A stretch of DNA of 19,832 bases from Phoronis ovalis (taxonomy: Eukaryota; Phoronida; Phoronidae). The stretch is taken from NCBI GenBank assembly GCA_028565635.1, contig JAOXYB010012012.1:1-19832 (forward strand). The letters are read 5' to 3'. Shown piece by piece: positions 10,700 through 19,746 of the stretch. A program made the translations under genes and the position numbers. The notes under the pieces were generated by a model, which was given only the letters and a program-made list of their open reading frames with translations, had not been told where the DNA came from and searched no databases. How positions within the stretch are numbered: the first letter of the stretch is position 1; every line of letters begins with the position of its first letter.

Positions 10700-10861
10700 T
10701 GTCTAGGGTTAGAGACGGGGTTAGAGATATGCTTGATGGTTATAGGGTTATATTTAGAAATATGTTTCTCAATGTATTATATTTATGATAGGAGTAAGGT
10801 TAGGGTGAGTGTAGGGTTAGCATTTTAATATTATTAGTAAAGACATGTGACAAGAGAGGTA
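10700..10861 (+). repeat. Telomere-like GGTTAGGG-rich dispersed repeat, copy 1
   Basis: Degenerate strings TAGGGTTAGAG, GGGGTTAGAG, ATAGGGTTAT, AAGGTTAGGGTG and GTAGGGTTAGC fall within about 120 bp. They resemble the animal telomere motif TTAGGG but are not in register. The right part (10757-10861) recurs at 16776-16881, so this is part of a dispersed repeat rather than a true telomeric array. Confidence 0.5.
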
Positions 10862-11076
10862 GAAAATCAGCTGTTTATCAAGCCTTCGTGGCCTCGCTTT
10901 TCATGGTTTTCAGATGTCTGCAGCGTAGACTCGAGTCTCACCAGGAGCATTAATTTTTAGATAATACTAATAACATGAATTATTTCTCTTGTACATATCG
11001 ATATACTGGGTTTTTGTATGGACAATGGAAATTTTAAAAAAGATTTTTAAAAATAACAAAAGCATTTTTTTATTAA

Positions 11077-11229
11077 GTGTTCCTGTCGGATACTATCGGG
11101 TAATGTTCGAACACATGTTAATAAATTATCTCGCAGTTGTAACATTTATGTGTTATAATTTATTAACATATGTTATAATTTATTAACATGTGTTAGAACG
11201 TTACCAGCTAGTATCCGACTGGAATATAC
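11077..11229. mobile_element. Short inverted-end element flanked by TTAA
   Basis: The left end has TCCTGTCGGATACTATCGGG then TAATGTTCGAACACATGTTA. The reverse complement of the right end has TCCAGTCGGATACTAGCTGG then TAACGTTCTAACACATGTTA, giving inverted ends of about 46 bp. TTAA stands on both sides (11073-11076 and 11230-11233), which would fit a piggyBac-type target duplication, although TTAA is common in such AT-rich DNA. The interior holds two exact 20-bp units TGTTATAATTTATTAACATR at 11151 and 11171. There is no coding capacity. Confidence 0.6.
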
Positions 11230-11352
11230 TTAATTATGCACCAAAAGCCGCGTCTGCGATTTTATTACTTGATAATCATGCCGTTACATCATTATCATAA
11301 CCGAAAATACAAATTACCTATAACAGTAAACTCCCGCCAATGTTTTACGTGA

Positions 11353-11830
11353 CCAGTCTGAATAAATCCATCCGTTTGTGTTCCGTACCTTCTCAACTAA
11401 CGTCTGCGCTTAACCATAGTCAATTTTTGTTATATTGCTTAAGTTTAACAAGAGCGAAATAATTACGTCATTAATCTTTTGCCAACCGAGATAAGCCTTT
11501 CTCTCTGCGTGATCCATCGTCACCTACCGCGTCTATTCTATCATTATGACTCATTTTGAATAGCTATGCTGGGGAGATTGCTTTTTGTTTACCGGACTAT
11601 AGATAAACTCTGGCAGGACAGAATGTGGGTGATCGAACCGCTTAGTTCACTGTTATACCTATTGTTGTAAGCTGCAATTTGATTGGTGTGAAGACTTTCG
11701 TGACACTAAGCAGAAATAAAGGATTATCGTTCTTCTACTTTTCGAGATAATAAACAAAAATTGACTATGGTTAAGGCCAGACGTTAGTTGGGAAGGTGCG
11801 GAACACTAACGGACGGATTTATCCAGACTG
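11353..11830 (+). mobile_element. Inverted-end element (MITE), copy 2, hAT-like
   Basis: This is the better-preserved copy of the element at 3277-3769. The left end reads CAGTCTGAATAAATCCATCC and the reverse complement of the right end reads CAGTCTGGATAAATCCGTCC. The match continues for about 80 bp through GTTCCG, AACTAACGTCTG and TTAACCATAGTCAATTTTTG. CAG..CTG termini and the near-match flanks TTACGTGA (11345-11352) and TTACGGGA (11831-11838), seven of eight bases, fit an hAT-type 8-bp target duplication. The interior has no ORF. A tRNA-like box pair (TTGTTTACCGG and GGTGATCGAACC) is visible but not at an element end. Confidence 0.8.
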
Positions 11831-11838
11831 TTACGGGA

Positions 11839-12600
11839 TCTAAATGCACCTGTTGCAAGTCGTGGACAGTATGTTGCTTTAGGTCATAAAAAGAAACATC
11901 AGAAGTTGCTTGCTCTAGTCTCTCTCACCTACCTATGTGGTAAGAGCCGACAGTCTCAAACTGTTGCTTCACACAACTGCATGCAACACGGCAAAGCAAG
12001 TATATTAGCCGCAGTGGTACAGCTCAGAACTATATTTGACACATTTTTTTTGTTCCTTTTCGTGAGATAGAACAATTTCTGTAGGGAATACAAAACACTT
12101 ACCACAAATAATTTGATTCTGTAATTACCAACTATTTATCAAAATTGTGAAAACGTTTAAAATTCTTCAGCAGACATTTTCCTTTTTGAGCCTTGGCGGT
12201 AAGGGTACTCTCACATGTAAAATCTGAAAGACAATGTATCTATGAGGTTTGCATAAGCTACTGAAAGGGAAGATTTTATGCATTATATCTAGACCACCCG
12301 GATATCCAGCATATTTTTAATGAACTTATATTTTTATTTCCACATACATATGGGAACTAATCAACCTATTTGCCAGGCGTAAGTTTACCTGCATGCATGT
12401 TAATGTTACCATTTTGTTAATTAAACCATGTAAAAATTATAAAACTAACAATTCAAGCACGTTTTAAATTTTAATTTCCCATAATGTACCTTTAGTAATT
12501 TTAAATGAAATCGTTAATGCTTTTCATATTACTTAAATGTAACAACTCTTTTGATGGCAAAAGTTTTCATTTCAGAGATACGCCTTCATTAATTGTTAGT
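11839..12600. other. Non-coding stretch
   Basis: No supported ORF, repeat or RNA. AT-rich, with a slightly GC-richer patch at 11840-12010. Confidence 0.4.
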
Positions 12601-12933
12601 AATTATATATCGAACAGTGAGCAAAGTGCGTCCTGGTCCAATTAAATTTGAATGCTTGGGGGAAAATAGTTCTGATCTGTACTGTAAAACGCCTCTCTAA
12701 GCCAAAGAGTTGTATGAATGGAAAGTGAAGCGCTATCATATAAAACGCAGAGTAAGACGTGCCTAAAGCCGAGGTCAGAAAGAAAGATAGTCCGGATCAA
12801 GATGTAAATAACTGAAGAAGTGTCTATGGCGCTCAATATCTGCATATAAACACAAAATATGTCTCAAGTTTTATATACTAAATATAATACGGTTACTATA
12901 AAATAATCATTTCAATTGTGCAGTGCAGTTGTT

Positions 12934-13215
12934 TTAGGACTGCTTTGTTTCAGTACAGACTTGAGGGGAGTCTCGTGTCAAATCTGAAACAGTTACGAGC
13001 ATCCATAGGACTACTTTGCTTTTCCTACATGATATCCACGACATAAATCTATCAAAACTATAATTTTTGCTCCATAGCTTCCATGCGTTGTGGCACATTG
13101 TTCCCTGTTGGATAGTTTCTCCAATAATTTCAAATGCTTTTTTTATAATATTCACCGTTGGCACCACATATATTAAAAAAACTCTAGATTTCCTAACGGC
13201 TGTTCCTATTTGCAT
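12934..13215 (-). CDS. Unrecognised 93-codon ORF, possibly chance
   Basis: The minus-strand ORF is Met-started and opens a few codons upstream of the Met. It has mixed composition, with a Trp-containing middle (NAWKLWSKNYSFDRFMSWIS) and a polar end (LTRDSPQVCTETKQS). No domain, signal peptide or membrane helix is clear. The other two frames of the same strand also contain short protein-like blocks, so frame alone does not decide. It lies downstream of the relic at 13545-14323 on the same strand and could be a further piece of it. Confidence 0.17.
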   Translation of the reverse strand: MQIGTAVRKSRVFLIYVVPTVNIIKKAFEIIGETIQQGTMCHNAWKLWSKNYSFDRFMSWISCRKSKVVLWMLVTVSDLTRDSPQVCTETKQS

Positions 13216-13544
13216 GATCTCACTTGTTTTCCCTTATTGGATTTATGCAGTGACAATTGACGAAGAGTAACTATTTTTATTTTGTAAATAAAACTGCGCT
13301 TATGCGCTATTCGTCTAAAACTTTGCATTGTGATTTAAACCTAGTGATTAGGGATTAAAAACAAACATAATCCTTAATCCACTTCAACCACAAGCCAGTA
13401 ACATTGATAATTAATATAAGGACGTAATAATAAAAAGTGACGTAAAAAATGAAGTGCATGCGCAACTGATGGTGCTTGTGAATAACTATGATGCTTATCT
13501 TTAAAGCTAAACTAGACCCTCCTCACTGTTTAAATAAATATTTA

Positions 13545-14323
13545 TGAAAAATCCGCATTACATTCTTTATCAGAGGCAGTTTCAGTATTAACTTCTTGAG
13601 TACTGAACTATGCACATTTGCAATGTTTGAGAAACTCTATCTTGGATATAGGTCTTGTATTTAATTTTGCGTCTGTAGGATATTCCATTATATTTAAATC
13701 TTCCCCCATCTGCTTTAACTGGACAAGAGAAAATGTTCAGCTAACTTTGTCTTTACACATTTAGCCCAATTACCTTTCCATATTGCCGAATACAGTTATG
13801 GCAGGAGCTGCCTCGGCAATCTAGTCATCATGATGAGCTTCGTCTGCAGAAACTTGAACAAATCCTTCTGTGCTTAAATGCCAAAAATAATCTTGAGTCA
13901 GGAAGAATCTAACTATTCTGATGATGTAAACACTTTTGTGCTTCAGCACAAACTTCGTCTTTCGATTTTTTCTCTAACTAATTTGTCCTATTAAAGTATA
14001 AATTTTGCTTCTCAGTAGATTTTATTAATGTTGTTACATCTGCAAGAGCCCATCCACTAGGGCACACACTTCATTAAAATATGTCTGTCAGTGCTCCCAC
14101 AATCACTAATTTGGCGGAAAAGTAGTCACAGCCTTATCTAATTTTTCAGCATACAAATTACACACAATGTTTCCTTTTCTACTTTGTGCCAAATCTGTCA
14201 AAATAAGCTGAGCCAGGAGGTTAAGTGATTACAAAGGTTTTTACATCTATCTGCAGGCATAGAATCTCCGGCCTGTGCAAGGATCACTTTCAGCTGAAAA
14301 ACTGCAGCCAGACTCAGCCACTG
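13545..14323 (-). pseudogene. Frameshifted coding relic, unidentified helical-type protein
   Basis: Reading the minus strand from 14323, an open block of 41 codons starts QWLSLAAVFQLKVILAQAG and ends NHLTSWLSLF. The next blocks lie in other frames: NLYAEKLDKAVTTFPP (14159-14109), then a frame with LVIVGALTDIF, ALADVTTLIKSTEKQNLYF and KSKDEVCAEAQKCLHHQNS (14112-13912, three stops), then AQKDLFKFLQTKLIMMTRLP and WKGNWAKCVKTKLAEHFL (13873-13718, one stop), then a 57-codon block with one stop, KQMGEDLNIMEYPTDAKLNT onward, ending TETASDKECNADFS (13715-13545). Such text in successive frames suggests a decayed gene with at least four frameshifts. The amphipathic Leu/Lys pattern suggests an alpha-helical protein, but I cannot name it. 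A string like TTTAATTAG precedes the first block, as an acceptor would. Confidence 0.42.
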
Positions 14324-14329
14324 CTAATT

Positions 14330-14829
14330 AAATACCGGTAAATACTAAAAAATTCACAAAGGAAAGTTTGAGAACTTCCAACAAATGAAGCAGCTACAAA
14401 GCTGACAAAGGTAAATATACAATGCCATATATATAGTAAAGTAAATACAAATTGTCCTCCTGATCTATGATCCACCTTAACAGTTATTAATTAGTTATTT
14501 ACAATTATCTAAGGGGGACTCGGGATGAGACAGTCTTTGCATACCCTTCCTCGGGACCCTTCCTCTTGGCAGGGTACATCTAAGGAAAGGGTAGGGATAG
14601 TTACGGCGATCTCACGTTATCTCGAGGGGATATCAATACAAACGAGATAATGCATAAAGATGAACTTTGACCTACAACCGCTTCTTCTCACAGTGCTACT
14701 TGGAATCGCTGACAAGCGCAATAATTAAAGGAAATAAATAAACATACATATCCTATTACATGAATATATGTGTATATTTAATTTGCAGAGTAGGTGCAAC
14801 CTATAGAGTGATTGTTTCTTTTCTCTTTT
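14330..14829. other. Non-coding stretch with a GC-richer patch
   Basis: Positions 14510-14640 are GC-richer, with repeated CCTTCC/GGGAC strings (CCCTTCCTCGGGACCCTTCC). No ORF or RNA gene was recognised. It may be part of an unrecognised repeat. Confidence 0.35.
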
Positions 14830-15215
14830 TCCAATTTTCAAACCTCCACATCTCGGAAACGCTGTAAGCTACCGGTGCCAAAATTGAGATACATACTTTT
14901 GAGGTCGCTTGGTCAAATTTCAGAAAATTGCTTAAAGCGTTCAAAATTAATTGTATCAGGTTATGCAAAGGTCAATTTTATGATTTAGGGGTCAAAGGCC
15001 AGATTTTTTTTAATAGCAGGTTTTTCTGCCCATTTCTTGCAGGAAATAGTTGTAATTCAAGAGCAACTGGGGCTATATGCTTGTATTTTTTGGTATGTAT
15101 TGTGACATGTCAAAAATGTTAGTTGGGGTGTGCGGCCCAGGGTAAAAACCCTCGACTCTGTGGTGCTTAAAAGACACCAAAATATACCGTGTCATAAAAG
15201 AAAAATCACGAGAAG
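14830..15215 (+). repeat. Dispersed repeat with GGTCAAA motifs, copy 1
   Basis: The block contains CTCGGAAACGCTGTAAGCTA, GAGGTCGCTTGGTCAAAT and GGGGTCAAAGGCCAG, then ends in GTGCGGCCCAGGGTAAAAAC, CCTCGACTCTG and AAATATACCGTGTC. The part from about 15043 recurs at 19588-19746 in the same orientation. The GGTCAAAGG-type wording resembles repeats common in invertebrate genomes (from memory). A 64-codon ORF here (14928-15122) reads through the repeat and is not a convincing gene. Confidence 0.55.
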
Positions 15216-16240
15216 TACGCCCTGTTGTAAATAACTCTCCCGAAATAGATATTCTGTCTAAAATTCACTTGTAAATAATATAATCTGTTGTAAATAAATA
15301 TGTGAAAACTTTAATACTGACCTTAATTTTTCATACTCGTCGTTCATGCGCTTTCCAAAAAGTACAGCTTGTGTTAAACAGTAATTTCTAAAAACTTTCC
15401 TTGTGTTAAATATCCAACAAGAAAACATTACTCTATGCTAAATAAGCCTTTGAGAAGTGTGAAAAATATATCCAGTAGTAAGTGCGGGAGCTGAAAAAAG
15501 GGGGACCTATCTGTATATATATAGTGACTTGCAATGACAGTATCTCACGGACTTTTATCCCACCATCCAAAACTTGGAATTCGTGACATAATCAAACTCG
15601 GGATAAGAGAATGACAATTAACATGCAAGCAAAGTCACTGCTTCCATTTCGTTAATCCACCTGATGCGAATACCAAACTAAGGCCAATGGTATACCTTCT
15701 ATGCTATACAGAAAATATATGAAGCCATTTCTACGAAATACATGCTGACACGAAATAACGTTAACGATTTTGTTTTTTATAAGTAATAAAATAAGCAAGA
15801 TAAAGTCGTTTCTTTACAATATCACAATAGGCATCATTTAAAATGGTATAGTAACAATAGTGGCTATTTTTAAGAAAGCGTTTGTGTCTGGAAGTGAAAT
15901 TTGTTGATTTAGGCATTTTGGAGTAATACGTAGTTTAAAGGCAAAATTTACTTAGGGAGTATGGAAAAATTCACTTTGATGCTCATGTTCAAGCAACTTG
16001 CAAAGTTATTTTTGTAATCTATAATTACGCGTAGATTTTGCTTTCCAGGAAAACGTTTTCTACTGCTACGATTTAAATCAAAACAGAAAAATTAATAATA
16101 GCCTAGCCACGATATAAGATGTGGCCTACTTATAATCAAGCCTTTATTAAAATGAGAACTAAGGTTACGTTCACAAGTTTCAGTTAATTAGAAAATGTCC
16201 TAAAAAATATTTAACTATGCGAATGAACTAGAATATGTAA
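15216..16240. other. Non-coding stretch
   Basis: AT-rich DNA with no supported ORF, repeat or RNA gene. Confidence 0.4.
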
Positions 16241-16246
16241 CAGAAT

Positions 16247-16584
16247 ATGCCTATAACAGCAAACAGAAATAAATTACAAAACATGTATTTCCTCGGCACG
16301 CATCGCTCTTGTTCATATAGGACAGCTGTGGGGGGTTTTTTTGCTGGTGGATTTTTATGTATTGCTATAGCTACCATACATGGAATGAATTGCCCAGTAA
16401 TTTTGATATTAATCGTATTTCAAAGATAACGCCGTTTCTGTATAACATCAAGATCATCAATATCAAGATCACATATCAAGTTTGTTGTTGCCCTCTGTTT
16501 TTGAATGACATGGAGATATTGCTCATAGGCTACTTGTATTTTATGGAGCGTTTAATTTTTTGGTCTACAGAATCACGGCCGTAG
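16247..16584 (+). pseudogene. Possible tail of a LINE reverse transcriptase (weak)
   Basis: One frame reads HTWNELPSNFDINRISKITP then FLYNIK. The pattern Trp-Asn-x-Leu-Pro, a short spacer and a Phe/Leu-rich basic segment is typical of the C-terminal end of non-LTR retrotransposon ORF2 proteins (established pattern WNSLP..lF). The frame just upstream, overlapping, has HRSCSYRTAVGGFF, so a frameshift would be needed to join them. No catalytic motif such as the RT YADD box is in the window. The match is short and may be coincidental. Confidence 0.2.
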
Positions 16585-16775
16585 AAAGAGCATTTACCCA
16601 AATATTACAAGAACTATTTAAAATAAGCTCGTCAAACAAAATGATATGATTTTTAATTAAATGTTGTTTATCATAGCAAAACATTTGTGTGTAGTTACTT
16701 CGTATCACCTTGCATATGCTTCTGGTTCTAGAAGTAGATATCTGCTTTAAAATTACGTTACTAGACTAGGGTATG

Positions 16776-16881
16776 ATATATGTTTCCCAATATTATATTT
16801 CGGGTAGGACGAAAGCTAGGGTTAAAGTATGGTAGAGTTAACATTTTAATTATTAGTACATATACGTGACAAAGAGGGAGT
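16776..16881 (+). repeat. Telomere-like dispersed repeat, copy 2
   Basis: It aligns with 10757-10861 in the same orientation. Shared landmarks in order are ATATGTTTCYCAAT, ATTATATTT, AGGGTTA, GAGTTAACATTTTAAT / GGTTAGCATTTTAATA, ATTAGTA and GTGACAA..GAG. It is more diverged in the TTAGGG part. CGTTACTAGACTAG just upstream (16756) may be a remnant of the CGTTAC repeat that flanks copy 1. Confidence 0.55.
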
Positions 16882-17199
16882 GAATATCACTGATCAGTAT
16901 ATCAAGTAATGGTAAATACTACACTCGACTTATCATTTTTTCCATTGAAATACTAATAATGGTATACGTGTTTTCTCTTGCAGAAATCCCTGTACTATTG
17001 TTTACAGACATTTGAAATTGATGATAACTTCTATATTATACAGAATATATTTTAAGGCCGGCCTGATGTTCAGTACATCAACCTTTTTTATCGATAGATG
17101 GTAGCCACATCAGTTGATTAATCACGAAGTTCAAGTTCTTCATTGTGGCGTGTTACATTTAGATATCGATGACCACTTTGATATTTTATTATATTTCAG

Positions 17200-18075
17200 G
17201 TTCTTGATTAGAGCAGCTGCGACAGGTAATACTGTCTGTTTAAGTAATTAAGTGGAAATTAAATGAATCTTGTTTACTTTTTTAATCATATTTGTCTGAT
17301 ATTATATTTAGAAAAATACTACTAATTGTTATTGAAAATAAGAATTACCTTTTCATATAACTATTCACAATTTCTGACAATTTCAATTTTATAGTTTGAA
17401 GAATCGAGGTTGATGCATCGATCCTTACTCACCATGTTAATGACCTGATATCTCTAACTGCGCACTTGAACTAATTCTTGTTTTATTGGGGTTTTGATTT
17501 TGCGAATTGTGACGTATTTTAATACTTTCAACCTTGATTTATCTTAACTTGGCTAGAATAGCTGCGATGGGTACTATTGTCCTCGGGGAGGCCACTCAGA
17601 TATACAGTGGGTATGTATGCTCACTAGCAAAATCGCATGAAAAGGATGCCTCCTTGACGATTGAGCGCGTAACGCGCGTTACGTGTTTAGAGTAAAAAAA
17701 AAACGGTAGTTTGAGCAAAGGGTTAGTTTTCTTTGCCTAGGGTCCATTTTTGGTGATGAAAGCCGGGCTTAGGGAAGACGATTTGGGGAGGAAAAATAAT
17801 CCTATTTTCTTTTCTTTTTTCTTTTTAGTAAAACTTAGTCTTGGATAGGGTACCATTTTTGAGGCTGGTTTTGTTTAGGGGTGCTTTTTCATGCCTCTGG
17901 GCCACTTGTTTTGATTCTTTTTTCAGACCATTCATGAGCATGGTTACCCACTTTATACCTGAGTGACTACCGGGGCATATTGTCTATATAAATATTAAAT
18001 TAAATTTGCAGGAATATGTACCTTGTTTAGTTTTTAATCATTTTTTCCTGATTGTACATATTATATATTTATAAA
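17200..18075 (+). repeat. Three diverged short repeat blocks
   Basis: TAGAGCAGCTGCGACAGGTA at 17209 matches TAGAATAGCTGCGATGGGTA at 17554, and both run on into ACTGTC/TATTGTC. A third, weaker block is at about 17963 (GTGACTACCGGGGCATATTG). The first and third blocks are followed by CTTGTTTACTTTTTTAATCA and CTTGTTTAGTTTTTAATCAT and then a similar TCTGAT/CCTGAT..ATTATAT tail. This suggests an old dispersed or tandem family; boundaries are uncertain. Confidence 0.35.
17668..17683. repeat. 16-bp perfect CpG-rich palindrome
   Basis: CGTAACGCGCGTTACG equals its own reverse complement and contains five CpG dinucleotides in otherwise AT-rich DNA. It stands alone, with no ORF directly beside it. It could be a protein-binding dyad or chance. 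Confidence 0.6.
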
Positions 18076-18646
18076 AGAATGGAATCCAAGGAATATTCAC
18101 TTAGTTCTGATGGAAGTTCTAACCAACTACCGTAACGATACTGCTTACAATTTAATATATTTTCTAGATGCATATCCCCAGTGCATATAACCTCCTGATG
18201 AGAATAAATTCTCCTCCTGCGGTTTATTGGCGAGAATTTCCAACAACAGTCAATGCGTGCAATCGTTTGGTAAAGAGATAGGGAAAAAATATTATAAGCT
18301 TCCATAAATTGCAAGTGCCCTTTCTTCTGCTTTGAAATGTATTTATATGGATAGCAGCTTTGTACTAATTCCGTTTTATTTGGAAAATGCCCCTGAAAAT
18401 TCACCATCAACTGACCGATATTTCGCGTTATGCAAGATTGATCAGATTTCCTTGTTGATATAGCACACAATTTCCATCTATTGCTGCTGATGGTGTGTCA
18501 AATACAGTCGCTTTCCTTCCACTTGTTTTGGATGAATGTTATTTCTTACTATGTAAACAAAGAAAGCCAAACAATGTGTAATATCTATCCTGGCTATTGG
18601 TGTCGTGAGACGCTTTGTAAATCTTGACTAGATCTAGCAGTTCAAA
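18069..18646 (-). pseudogene. Longest ORF (133 codons) plus upstream relic blocks
   Basis: On the minus strand the Met-started ORF spans 18470-18069. It includes QLMVNFQGHFPNKTELVQ, YPYKYISKQKKGHLQFMEAY, a basic stretch INRRRRIY and the end LELPSELSEYSLDSILL. Upstream in a different frame are two more open blocks separated by one stop: FELLDLVKIYKASHDTNSQD..LFGFLCLH (18646-18542) and SGRKATVFDTPSAAIDGNC then VLYQQGNLINLA (18538-18431). The frame switch near 18430 would mean one frameshift in a decayed gene. I recognise no family, domain or signal peptide. ORF length alone is only mildly unusual for this window, so this may be partly chance. Confidence 0.3.
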
Positions 18647-18649
18647 TTA

Positions 18650-19117
18650 AAGTCGACAGATTACTTTTTTTACTCCTTTATTTGCATTTACAAGTTAATA
18701 ATATGAATCGTTTTTACGTACAATAAAATATGGAATGCTGCTTTAATATATTTAACATTATTATACAGTTTAAAATAGTATTAGAACTGAGAATAAAATA
18801 TTTTCTTCCCGTCTCAAATGTTGATGTTTTTTCATTGAATCAACTACCTGATAACAAAATAATATTATAGGCACCCAATAAATACTTAAATATCCTAATT
18901 GCTCTTCTTGTAATTTATTGTTGAAGGTAATTTATACAGGAAATGGCTTTGCGTTCTATTCTCAGAGAGTATCTATTTCCTGGATCTAAATAGTACAGAA
19001 AATCATGACCTAAAAATTATTTTATGTTCAATCACAGGTGCACTTGTAACCGGAGACTTTATGAAAAAAAACCCCAGATTTATCTTACCTTCGCAAAAAG
19101 GACATTATAAACGTGGC
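18650..19117. other. Non-coding stretch
   Basis: AT-rich DNA without a supported feature. Confidence 0.4.
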
Positions 19118-19200
19118 TAGTCCTGGTTCACGATGTTTTGCACTAGCTCTTGATAATCAGATTATCAGGAGCTAGTGCAAAATATCATGAACCAGGACTA
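19118..19200 (+). repeat. 83-bp near-perfect inverted repeat (hairpin)
   Basis: The left arm starts TAGTCCTGGTTCACGATGTT and ends CTTGATAATC; the right arm starts GATTATCAGG and ends ATCATGAACCAGGACTA. Arms are 41 bp with only three differences, around a single central base (19159). As plus-strand RNA, two of the three differences become G:U pairs and one is a C-A mismatch; as minus-strand RNA all would be worse. CGTGGC stands on both sides (19112-19117, and again after AAT from 19204), a possible target duplication. This fits a small fold-back transposon or an RNA hairpin; the loop is very tight for a microRNA precursor. Confidence 0.85.
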
Positions 19201-19587
19201 AATCGTGGCACAAGTTCGACACAATTTATTTATCTTGCAATTATCAATTTAAAATATTTTTTGAAATTTTGTTGTTAAAAAAGAATTCGGAAGAATCAAA
19301 GTACAAATATTTGAAAATGCATATATTTAAATTTTTAAACATACCGATTTTTTTCACTAAAAATGTTTTTTGAATTGGATCTGATTTTTTCCTGTTTTAA
19401 ATATTAAAGTAGATTGTTGATAGACGACACTCGGTGAATCTTATGTATTTACCATTTCAACAGACAACTTAAGTGTATATCTATAGATGATATATCCTTT
19501 TCTACTTTCTGAATAGATAAATTATACCGTGCATGTTGCGTGGTCTCTCTGTGATAACATATACAAACATCTATCAGGACAGAAAGC
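19201..19587. other. Non-coding stretch
   Basis: AT-rich with T- and A-runs. No ORF or repeat was recognised. Confidence 0.4.
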
Positions 19588-19746
19588 TGGAGAGTCGTAA
19601 TATAATGAGCTGTGCTATATATTACCCTGCGGGATACTTGACAAAAATGTTGGTAGGGATGGTCGGCCTAGGTTAAAAACCCTGACCCTGCAGTAAATAA
19701 AGATCATCAAAAATATACCGTGTCGTGAATGAAAACATGAAAAGCC
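19588..19746 (+). repeat. Dispersed repeat, copy 2 (truncated)
   Basis: It aligns with 15043-15215. Shared text includes TGACAAAAATGTTGGTAGGG / TGTCAAAAATGTTAGTTGGG, TCGGCCTAGGTTAAAAACCC / GCGGCCCAGGGTAAAAACCC, and ATCAAAAATATACCGTGTC / CACCAAAATATACCGTGTC. The upstream GGTCAAA part of copy 1 is not present. It directly abuts the G-run repeat that starts at 19744. Confidence 0.65.

Noticed and set aside
10700-10830. Interstitial telomere array
   Set aside because: The GGTTAG strings are out of register and irregularly spaced, and the block recurs at 16.8 kb as a dispersed repeat.
11580-11645. tRNA-like A and B boxes inside the inverted-end element (TTGTTTACCGG, GGTGATCGAACC), also in copy 1
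   Set aside because: The boxes are internal and not at an element end. No cloverleaf can be folded around them, and the inverted ends already explain the element as a DNA-transposon derivative.
12611-12700. Plus-strand segment reading VSKVRPGPIKFECLGENSSD
   Set aside because: Only 29 codons before a stop, overlapped by an equally plausible minus-strand ORF, with no recognisable family.
13938-13953. TTGTGCTTCAGCACAA palindrome, similar to GCTTCAGCACAA near 9948
   Set aside because: It is too short, lies inside a coding-relic block, and the flanks of the two sites do not match.
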